Shown in pieces: positions 47,494-57,399 of a DNA stretch of 64,000 nt. The first letter of the stretch is position 1; each line of letters starts with the position of its first letter. The DNA is from Penicillium oxalicum (taxonomy: Eukaryota; Ascomycota; Eurotiomycetes; Eurotiales; Aspergillaceae). The position numbers and the translations under genes were made by a program. The notes below the pieces were generated by a model. The model saw only the letters and a list, made by a program, of their open reading frames with translations. It made no database searches and was not told the origin of the DNA. The DNA lies in the NCBI RefSeq assembly GCF_001723175.1, contig NC_064655.1, positions 3,286,001-3,350,000 on the forward strand, given 5' to 3'.

Positions 47494-48528
47494 CTCCTCT
47501 CTTGTGGTCTCGTCTTTCTCTTTCCGCGGCGTCGCCTTACCTCTCTTTCTTGCCCTTGGGATCTTGCAAAGCTTTTTCAAGGTTTCCCTCGGCTTTTCCG
47601 ACGCCCTCGGAGTGCCCTTTGGTCGACCATGTCGTGGCATCTTCCTTTGGCGATACTCATTCTGGTATTTTAGAGGACCACGTCACTTGTGCTTCCGGGT
47701 CTTTTCCTGGTCATTCAAACGGCCTCAACTGCCTCGACATTCCTTTCCGTCGACCGCGTCGCTCGTTTCTCCAAAGACTTCCTTGGTCTTCTCAATGGCC
47801 TCGACATCCCTTTTTGATAGCTCCGTTATTCGATTGTCCACGTTCTTTCCGGTCATTCACCGGCCTCGGAAGCCTCGATATTCCTTTCTGACGGTCTTAC
47901 TCGCTCCTTGCGGCCTCAACGAGGCTTATTGCATTCAGTTTATTCTATAGTCTCATTGTTAATATCACTGTTCGTTCAAGGAGAGTTTCCATAACAGTAA
48001 TTGTACCCAGTGTGATACCTGTAGAAACTGAGTACTGATGAGTATGTGTACTTACCTGTAGGTTCTACAGCTGGGCATACAGAAGTATGTAGTAAAGCTA
48101 CTACTTGCCAAGGGTGTTGACAGAGACTTGAAGGATAATGACGGTCGCGGGCCACCTTTCAGAGCCAAGGCGAATGGCCGTAAAGCAGTGATGAATTTTT
48201 GGAACAGAGGTTCGGAGTTGCAGCACGCTTCAGATCTTGCAATGAAATCTTGCACAGTGGGCAACTTTTTATCCAAGTTTAAGTACTCCCTGCAGCCCTG
48301 AAGGACACTTGTGCATCATGGATGATTGCAAAGTTCCTTGTGCAGTGTCGAGCAACCTTATATACCAGACATGCTATTTAGTTCGTTCAGTACAATAGTA
48401 TTGTTTGTCCACATTGGCTCGATTCACTCAAACACCTTATAGTACCCAAAGTATGTACACAAGTTCGTGGCACGTAGCAGAAACTCCGAATGACATTGAT
48501 TGCAAAAGACCTCCGACCCCAAAACATT
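47494..48528. other. Convergent intergenic region with degenerate repeats
   Basis: Between the small membrane protein and the amine oxidase. It includes CT-rich degenerate repeats (47710-47890, listed separately). Overlapping frames on both strands here are not credible proteins. Confidence 0.5.
47710..47890. repeat. Degenerate ~70-bp tandem repeats
   Basis: Three similar blocks begin GCCTCGACATTCCTTTCCG (47731), GCCTCGACATCCCTTTTTG (47798) and GCCTCGATATTCCTTTCTG (47872). The first and third are also preceded by a shared GGTCATTCA element. Read on the minus strand they would encode Lys/Glu-rich VEAxE-like pieces, interrupted by stops. Confidence 0.55.
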
Positions 48529-50673
48529 TTATAGCTTAACCTGACTCCGGTCCTGAGTTCCGGAACAGCAGCTTGGCTCTGGGTGCAACGTTGAGTGGTT
48601 GAAAGATTGTGAAGATTGAGGAACGTCCAATGCAGGGTTCTTCGTGAAGAACCCATCTGGCTTGAGCATGACGCTGACCCGCTCCACGGGCATGACGGGG
48701 AAATCCTCAATACGAGAGTTGTGGGTAAGACCAAATGCTATTAGATTGGTCAACACTGATGCACGACAAGCAAAGTGAGATATATGGTCGAAAGACTTAC
48801 TATGCCAGAGAACAATATCTTCATTCTCCACATTATCGTTTCGAGCTGCCCACACTTCCAAGCCCTCAGACTTTTTGCTCTGGTTGGTAAATTCACCTGC
48901 AGCAAAGAGCTCGTCGTCCTGATACTTGGTCACCCAGATAGGTCGGGTCGCGAACTGGGCACGCTTGGCACCAAAGGACTTAGGATGGGCGAGAAGCATT
49001 TGGCTGGGGTTGGTCATTAATTTATATGCAATGGGGTGGTAAGTGATTGGGTTGATGATGTTATCGTTGCGAATCTTGAAGACACGGTGTTTCTCGACGC
49101 TCGTGGACGCGCTGCCGCTTTGCTTGATCACGTTCTTCTCGGTGGTGTACCCAACTGACCAAGGGTTGGAATCGTCTTCGGGCATGGGCACACTGTCTTC
49201 ATAGTAAATTGTGTTTTTGAAGCCGTCAAGGGCAGGGTCGATTCGTAGAGAGAACATGTGTTGGTGGAAGGGGGCCATCACGCCCGGTCCAACGTTGGTT
49301 CCCCAGGGCACCGTTTGTCCGTCACCGTTTTCAAATGGAACGGTGGACAAAATTCCTGTAGCGCGAACTTCCAGTTCAATATTGGCCGCTTGATCCAAAA
49401 TGAAAGCGAAGATGTATTCGTAATTAGCCACCGTGCAGATCATCTGCACCACCAGTTGTCGGTTACGGACAACGGTGGCGGCTCCAGTACGGTAGTTGGT
49501 GTGTTTGTGTTGCAGGCCATTATCCTGCTCATGCATACAGATGACATTCTTCAACTGAATTGGCTCGCCTTTGCAATCAGTACGGTAGCCGTCAAAGTAT
49601 TTGATGTGACCTAAGCAGTCACATCCCAGAGCGAGCTGGTTGGCGGTGATACCGAAACCCACGTCACCGACATCGAAGGCCTGCTTGCGGTGGTAGGGGG
49701 CACGGGGGTCTAAGAGGTATCAGCCACGGATCAAGGGACAATACGGGTATGAGGAGAGAGAGAAAATTATGGTGTACGCAAACTTACCGCCATAGGGAAC
49801 AGTCATCTCAGAAAAGGAAAGACGATAAAAGGTATTGCGACCGTCATAGGTGAGATTGTGGAGGACAAGACCCTCCCGATTGTTGAAACCCACACGGAAA
49901 CGCCATTTCTGCCATGAGACCGCATTTCCGACCACATTGAAGGAAGCCCCCTCGGGCTGTTGCACAATATAGGGCTTGAGATCAGTGCGCAGGGGCTCAT
50001 CCAGCAACTCATGAGCATATTGAATGGGCGCGACCGGCTTCCATGGCTGCGTCTCTGTGGTTTGGGAGTCGGCTCCGCTAGGCAAGTAATCCATGCGCAC
50101 CAATTCATGCGTGATGCCATCAAAGACGGGTGAGAATTTGCAAGGAATGGAATATTGGTTATTTTGGGGGTGATCAACCGCCACAATGTACATGTAGCAC
50201 TGGAACAGGCGCCGGTTCTCGTTGGCATCTTCGGTTCCGTAGATCCACGGATCCAAGCAGACGGTCATTCCGGCCGGGAGCTTCAGCTTCTCAATCTCGG
50301 CCTGGACTGCTGGGTGCTTCAAGCACACTTCTTCAATCTGCATCATTTCGTCCACATCCATGGGACCTTGCACGTCCTTGGGCAGTTCCTTTGCGGACAC
50401 GATCAGCTTCGAATCAGCATTGATGATTGCCTTGTAGAACGATCCGTTGTCAAGACGATGGAACAATGCCATCAAGAGACGCGCCGGCTTTGGTGGACGT
50501 GGCTTGCCGAGGCGCTCCGCCTCCAGGTAGGGAACGGTCTCATGCTTCGTGGGTTCCTGGAGGTCAATCCGCTTGTACCGCAACTTGACGTCGGGGAAAG
50601 CAGCCTCCAGGACACGAACAGCCAGCTGGATCTCCCCGGGTGTGATTGGGTCAAAGGGGTGAAGAGGAGCCAT
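48529..50673 (-). CDS. Copper amine oxidase (topaquinone type)
   Basis: Predicted 667-residue copper- and TPQ-dependent amine oxidase, oxidising primary amines to aldehydes with release of ammonia and H2O2. Three exons fit: 50673-49788, 49709-48801 and 48737-48529 (2004 nt). The TPQ precursor tyrosine is in VANYEYIFAF, the general-base Asp region is AFDVGDVGFG, copper ligands are the HQH of FHQHMFSLRIDPALDG and the later His in TFGLTHNSRIEDFPVMPVE. The second intron is 63 nt, in frame and stop-free; without splicing, 21 extra residues split the WHT|FGLTH region. The C-terminus is SQVKL, not a canonical peroxisomal SKL/AKL signal, unlike some fungal relatives. No signal peptide is seen, so the protein is probably intracellular. 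All catalytic residues are present. Confidence 0.95.
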
Positions 50674-53165
50674 GGTGAAGACGAAGGTGACAAAAACGAG
50701 TTGATCGTCTCGAGACCAGAGTGGACTTCAACGTGCGGCGTCGGACATCACTTTATAGTGTTCATCTCGCAAGAACGGCCAGCAAAGAGCGACCATACTC
50801 TTTTTGGCAAACCTTTCGACTCTGCGGGGAGGCCGTGGTCATGAGTATGGTGATTCGCTTAGTCAAGTCCATCATGGCGCATCTTTGCCTCAAACAAGTT
50901 TAGTGCGTTGGTGCCGAGGTGGAGTGAGTTTGATCCTTGATAGGGCGATAATGCCGGCATTTCTGATTGGTGTTCCAGTAGGGAGATCCCTCGGCCGTGC
51001 AAGATAATCGAGACACACGTTGGAGAGTGGATAATGATAATGTTGGACATGGGACAGACAGTGGACATCCGGACGTGGGAACAATACACCATGCCAAGTT
51101 CCGTTTACACGTGCCGTCCATCAGTGAAAAACCGAGATCACGTACTGCGAGGTCACTGAAGGTAGCGGATCCTCTCCAACGATCGGGTCATCTCCGGTCG
51201 GCCTCTCCCCCGCGCAAGTTTTGCCATTTTGGGTTAAAACATCCCAGACACGATAGAGAGTTGTTATCGAGATCGTATCACTAGTCTGGTGAATTCGATC
51301 ATGGACATGGATCAGTTCTCATTTAACAGGATCAGATCCAATTCTCAAACTTTGCAGCACCTTCGTTGAGGGCAGTTTACAGTGGCGGTGTTCAGTGGGC
51401 TGAGGATTTTGTGTGGGCAGTACGTGGTGGTGGTGCGTAGCGGTACTCATTGCGGAGCGAAGAGACGCCATGAAAACGACTAAGTCCCCGCTCTGGCAGA
51501 ATCCCTCCGCCTTGATTAGTTAGTAGGGCGGTGTGGTCCTCAAGGAAATGATGGACTGGCACCCAACAACTAAAATCAGGTGATCCAAGTCCTTGTAGGA
51601 GGCAGGAACGGGGAATCACGTGCTTTGTTGCTAAGGAGCCGCCTTCACTTGGATTCGAGTGAACATGTAGTACATAGCTCACAGAATGTCCCTGTAAAAG
51701 ATGATGGCTGCCAACGACTTTAGTAACAAATCACACGCTGTATGATGCGAACTCTGATGACGATCACTTTGGTGCTAAATTGGCGTCACGGAAGCACTTC
51801 AGGACGAGTATTATTTAACGACACCATGTTGAGCGGATCCCGCCCAGTATATATACATACCTTGGCGCAATGAAACATGAACATGTCCAGGTACCCAAGG
51901 CACTCGAATAGGTGTGCAGAGTCCGGAACCTAAGGGCACCAGCACCAATACATTGATGTAAACCACACAGAACCACGCCTAAGGTTCGATTAAATGAATG
52001 GTCTGGGCAACTTATGACCAGACTTATGAATTGAAAGTCTTGACTTCATCTGTACTGGATCAAGTACCAAGGTAGGTACGAGATCTCCAGACCTATTGAA
52101 ACAAAAACACTCAAACCTTTCTGCGCGTGTCTAGGAATGATCAGACCGAGTGTGCATGTTGTCAGAATAAGCGAACACTACGTGGTGGAAGCTAGATGGA
52201 TGTTGACTCTCAGAAGGTGATTCACCACGGCTGGCGCCAAGCATCCGTCCATACCAAAACTCTCCCGACCGAGTTATTCGATATACACAACTTCGACTCC
52301 CCATGAGGTCTCGAGCACCACGGTAAAAATGCCAAGACTCTCAGAGTGCGCTTGGCAGCTGCACCCTTTCTTGGAGCGCTCTCTAACCTAATAACCATTC
52401 CCCCCCTTTGAGTCGATAAGGGAATCTTGTTCCCATGGCCTGCCATGGCCCACTGGAATGTCTCCCCCTGCAGGGGGTGATGCCGTCCACCAGAGAAGAG
52501 AACGGATGCCAGTCTCTAAGGGCCTGACAGTTTCTGTCTGTTGGTCGGGAAAGTCTTATTGCCCACCAACCATACAAAGTCATCAACTGCGACTATCGCA
52601 ACCGTCAGGGACAGTTAGTGGCGTGTATCTCTGCGATACTGCATCTTGCGATCACTGGGCTGGTCTCGCGAGGGAAGACGACGAAGCACGAGCTTCGAGC
52701 CACTGAATGTGGGGGATTCCCGTGGCCCTTGATTCGATTCATGTCATCGTCAACAGCCAAGGCATCCCCGTCGGATGTGGAATTCAGGACTGCTACTCTC
52801 GACCGCGCATCGGGATCTGGGCCCTCCGAACACAACGATGGCATTCCTGGGAGTCCAAAAGACCGGAACTCGTGACTTTGTACATAAAGACCAGGCGCGT
52901 CGATGGGCCCATACAACTTTACCTCCGGACAACTCCATCCGACACCAAATGAAGAACACCTGACCTCTTTCCGACTGAGGTTTAATGCTAGATAGGCTGG
53001 CGGTTGTGATTGACCGAGAAGCTTCACTGGTCCTCGACGATCTCACAAAAAGCCAGGAGAACAACCAGCCAAGATAGCCGACAGTCTCTTGGAGAAACCG
53101 GCCTTGTTCTCTCTTGGATTTGGTTTTCCTGCGTAGATTCGGGACTCTCGACTCGCCGGCTACAA
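50674..53165. other. Divergent intergenic region
   Basis: About 2.5 kb between the amine oxidase and the Asp f 4-like gene, presumably holding both promoters. Frames found here (for example 52605-53027 minus) look like chance. No repeat or RNA gene recognised. Confidence 0.55.
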
Positions 53166-54622
53166 ATGCATTGGAGCGTCTACGGATCGCTCCTGGCGAC
53201 GCTAGGAGCGCACTCCGTCTCGGGCTCTCACCACCATCATGCAAGACCTCGTTGGATTCGGCCTGAATCAGCGCCAGAGCATCTCAAATCACACAATGCT
53301 GACTGGATGGAGCATGTCCGCCCGGGGCCAAGTTTGGAGACTCGCACTTTCACCACTACTGTCTACAAAGAGTGTCAATTCACTCACTCCATCAACGCGA
53401 CGAGCCACATCACAGCGTCCCTAATACATGTTCCAACGCACCGTGCAGTGGTGCCGACGTCCGGTCTATCGACCGCGAGTGTTTCCGAGTCCCCGACTAC
53501 TCTGTACACATCGCTCCTGCATATGACGCCTACCGGATCGAAGACAACGCAGGCGGTGCCCACAGTGGTGATCAGCAATGAATCGCAGCCAACGACCGCT
53601 AAACCAACAACCTTCCACATTCATATGACTACTACTGTGACAATATCGGAGACGACTCACCCTACCGTTTTGACTACTCTCTCAGCGTCCAATGCGCCAA
53701 ACCATACTTGGATCGCAACCAGCTCACGCCCAGGATTGCCCATCTCCTCCGCCTCCTCCGCCACATCCTCCCCAACTGGCTCTGTACACCAACCCAGCAC
53801 CACACTGCTCCCCAACTTGCTGTCGTCCGTATCTCATCTGGCCCCGCTTCCAATCCTTGGAGATGCCCCAGCAGGAATTCCATCTCACCTCCCGCTGCCG
53901 GATCTTCCACCTCTCCCAGTCAATCCTACCCTGATTCCCACACCATCTACCATATCCCAAGTGCTGGATTGGACCGCTGCCCCACTGAACGGGATCTTTA
54001 CCACCGAGCGCTTCGGCGCACGCAGCAAGCCCTCGGGGGAACGCGTCCTGTATAGTGGCAATGTGGGAATCCCCTGGGGAAGCAACATCATTCTTGTCAG
54101 CCACGAAGACGCTCACAACTACAAATACGTGGCCCAATTCAAGGGCTCCAAGACCCAGCCCTGGACCATCACCTTCTGGAACAAATTCGGTCCCGAGGGC
54201 AAAATGGACGGATGGTACGGCCACTCCGCCCTGACTTTTGCCCTCCCCGCCGGCGAGACACGATATATTGCCTTTGACGAGAACTCACAGGGGGCCTGGG
54301 TGCGGCTCCAGGAACCACGGGCTTACCGGTGGACAACTGGGGCGGGTACACATCGACCTGGGGGGAGTTCTCATTTGGCGATGAAGAGAATAAAGGCTGG
54401 TCGGGCTGGGATGTTTCTGCGATTCAGGCGCAGTTGGCCAATCAAGAAGTTCAGGGAATGCGGATCTGTATGGTGGATGGGAAAGGGTGCTCGATTATCA
54501 CGCCGCAGGCTCGCAAGGTGGTGGATGCTTATACTGCGGCGGACAGGCATCATGATGGGATTGGAGGGGCAGCTGCGCCGGGGCCTTTGAGATTGGTGGT
54601 TGATATTGATTACCAAGAATGA
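53166..54622 (+). pseudogene. Asp f 4-like secreted protein, frameshifted
   Basis: Belongs to the fungal secreted family named after the Aspergillus allergen Asp f 4; its molecular function is unknown. A signal peptide (MHWSVYGSLLATLGAHSVSG) is followed by a His-rich start, a long Ser/Thr/Pro-rich linker likely to be O-glycosylated, and the conserved C-terminal domain with NVGIPWGSNII, PWTITFWNKFGPEGKMDGW and YIAFDENSQGAW. Immediately after that Trp the frame is lost: conserved sequence continues in another frame with NWGGYTSTWGEFSFG and GWSGWDVSAIQAQ to the stop at 54620-54622. The span is one base short of a complete frame, at the GGG of 54298-54300. No intron fits here. Either this strain has a broken gene or the assembly lost one G. 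It is called a pseudogene provisionally. Confidence 0.75.
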
Positions 54623-55091
54623 TGATTGCAGTGATATCCATAAAATTAATGTTAGTGTTTAATCAATCAGAGAGAGATGTGAGAAGCCCGTCACGACCTT
54701 TGAGCTACCTTGAAGGAATCTCGTACTATTGGACGTCCACTGCGATCCTCAGTTTCTCAATGCACACGTGACAGAAGATCCGTCTCCAGGAATGCTTCTG
54801 AAATAAGCCAACTGCTCTCTCGCCAGAGAACGAGATTCTCTTCCTCTCCAACAATCCACAGCCTGGAACCTTTCTTAGACCATACCTGCCCCACCAGATA
54901 GAAGAACATCCAAGAAGACACCAGTAGAAAAAAGAAAGAAAAAGAGATAAATAGGTCAAGAAAAAAAAAGGCCCCTTCATGTCATTATCAAGTCATCTTT
55001 CCTATTTCACTCTGTCCAAATTCATAATCATGAGATAAGGCCCGACTTCATCTGAATCAAAACCCTACCCAGTCACCCAAATTGGAAATGC
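54623..55091. other. Convergent intergenic region
   Basis: 3' flanks of the Asp f 4-like gene and the aldolase-like gene. A-rich purine tract at 54920-54970. No gene seen. Confidence 0.6.
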
Positions 55092-56377
55092 CTATTCCAG
55101 ATACTCCCCACCCGTCTCCTTATGAATCACATCAAACAGCGGCTTCGCACTAAACCAGCCCGCCAACGGAGTTCCCACCGTCTTATACGTAAACGCGGCG
55201 TCCGCATCGTCAATCTTCACCGTTTGTCCCCCTCGTCCGGTCGCCGCAGCATCCGCAAGAAGTTGTGCATGGCAGCATTTCTCCAGGCTGACGAACCAGA
55301 ACACAGCCTCTTCGATGGACTTGCCGACAGTCAAGAGGCCGTGGTTTTGCAGGAGGGCGGCTTTCTTGTTGCCTAGTGTTGCGGCGATATTTTTGCCCTC
55401 TTCTTCAGCGAGGACAACCCCGTTGAATTGTTTGTATACGACGTGGTCCTGTATGAATGGATTAGAAGATTAACTTTTTTTTCTTTGGGCCAGCATGCTT
55501 CTCTCTCTCTCTCTCTCTCGATATCTTTGGAGAGGTCCCTGGACTTTTTTTGCATGAACCACTCCCACTCATTGCAAATAGCCCAAGGGATATCAACAGT
55601 CAAACTGTGCAAGGGAGATGAAAAAAAAGAAAGCGGAAAAAGCTTACATTGTGAAATGCGCACGAATCCTGGGAAATAATATCCAACGGCCGACCAAGTG
55701 AACAGTATGCTCGTCCGTACAAACTGTGACTGTGTGCCGCACACATGACATCCGGTCGCGCCGCATGGATCGCAGAGTGAATCATAAACGCGGCGGCGTT
55801 GAGCATTCGATTCGGTCCACCGTCGATGACCGTGCCGGAGTGGTCGACCTGGATCAAGTCGGATGCTTTGATCAGGGAGAATGCCGTGCCAAAGGGATTT
55901 ACCCAGAATGTGGAAGGGTCGACGGGATCACGAAGAGTAATGTGGCCGGCAACACCTGTTGTTGATAATTTTGCAATCTTAGTTCTTCTTCTCTCCGAGG
56001 CCAAAATTGATGTAAAGAAAAAAAAACATAAAACCGAGAAAGGACCACGATGAATAAAGCAAAAAAAACACAGCATCTACCATTCCCACCAAGAAGTATA
56101 TTCGAACCCTTCGAAACAAAAAAAAACCACGTACATATACACTCTCACACAAACAAATATACATACCTTCATCATACCCATACTTCCCAAAGATGCGAAA
56201 CGCAGCAGCCAGACGACCCTTCAAATACTCCCGCTCCTTCATCTTATCATCAAATTGCGGCATCCGAGGCATCTGCATCTTGACCTTGGCCTTTTCGGCC
56301 CCGGCGGCCTGGCTGGATTGCGGTGCCTGCATGGTGATATTGCCTCCAACGGTCTCGGTGGTTGTAGGAGGGGCCAT
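55092..56377 (-). CDS. Class II aldolase/adducin-domain protein
   Basis: Predicted 291-residue cytosolic protein with the class II aldolase/adducin N-terminal domain, related to fuculose-phosphate aldolases; many fungal members have no assigned substrate. Three exons fit: 56377-56167, 55955-55648 and 55448-55092 (876 nt). Hallmarks are [31 protein letters not shown], here spanning the first exon junction (quoted in parts: [12 protein letters not shown] and [10 protein letters not shown]), the metal-binding His pair in CAAHSHSLYGRAYCSLGRPL, and the third His in LLQNHGLLTVG. The N-terminal 45 residues are Gln/Met-rich and disordered-looking. It ends ETGGEYLE. Catalytic metal ligands are all present, so an active lyase or epimerase is possible. 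Confidence 0.9.
55499..55519. repeat. (CT)n microsatellite inside an intron
   Basis: About ten CT units within the second intron of the aldolase-like gene (purine tract on the coding strand). Confidence 0.85.
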
Positions 56378-57399
56378 TTTCGACAAATTGTCAATAAGAG
56401 CACGACTCGAGACTGAGGAATAAGGAGTGAAGTTTGAGTCTGAGTCTGGGAAAGAAAGAAGAACAGAGCGGAAAAAAAGACTAAGAAGTAGACTAACTGC
56501 GTCAGGACAGGTCTTTTTATGATGAATGGCGAACTCCGAGCAAGGGCCGCTGTGCTGATGAGGATCTTCTGCGGGGTTTCTCCGCAGCGGTCCAGTTGGG
56601 GTTGGAAAGCAGATGGGATTGGACCGAGTCGTCATCAGCCGAGGTTGTCTTCCGCATTTCGTCTCCGCAGTGCTGTCATTCCAGTCATTGCAGTGATCAC
56701 TTTCACCGCTGGTCTCATTGGAGGAGTTTGGGGTACGGCGAGACCAATATCGGATAATCGAATCACAAAACTGTATATGTGCAGGGGTATGAGGCTATCG
56801 GTAGCGAAGGAGGAAAAGAGTAAGATTAGTGCATGTGCCATTTTATTTATTTTTATTTTTTAAAAAAGAAACGATTGACAGGTCGAGTCTGATACTAGCT
56901 AGTTACAAGAACGGAAGTCATAGGTACATATAAAAGAATATTAGAAGCCTCTCTAAGATTTACCAACATGAGCCCTTCTCGGCCAAGTATAGATGTATGA
57001 ATGGGACGGGAATCAAAGTGAGTGCATGACGGGAAGGGTGAGAGATGCGGGCATTGGAATTAAAATGCTAGGAAAGCGTTACGTTCTCGTCTGGCTAGAA
57101 CTCGAGAAAGATATCAAGAATGTCCGCGTCTCTTTCCTTTTCCTTCCCATAGCGATATCTTCGGCAACATCGTGATGTCACGCGGGCTTTCACGGAATCC
57201 CCAACCAATATGATGCGCATCCAGGAAATTGATGTTCAATCAGAAAAAAGGAAACCCACTAGGTATGAACTAATAATCCAGAGTCGGGTTTATGCTGTGG
57301 GTAGCTCGCCCTCCCCCCGTATGTCGAGAAAAAGAAAAAGAAAAAAAAAGAAAAAGGCGGCGTGCCCCGTCCGGACCGAATGCGAGGTACCGCCATACC
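56378..57399. other. Intergenic region
   Basis: Promoter of the aldolase-like gene and 3' flank of the Gag-like gene. Contains an A-rich AAAAAG repeat tract at about 57328-57356. No gene seen. Confidence 0.6.

Noticed and set aside
47098..47891. Frames of 180 (minus) and 153 (plus) codons over the end of the small membrane protein gene and the repeats
   Set aside because: They overlap the better supported spliced gene and arise from repetitive CT-rich sequence.
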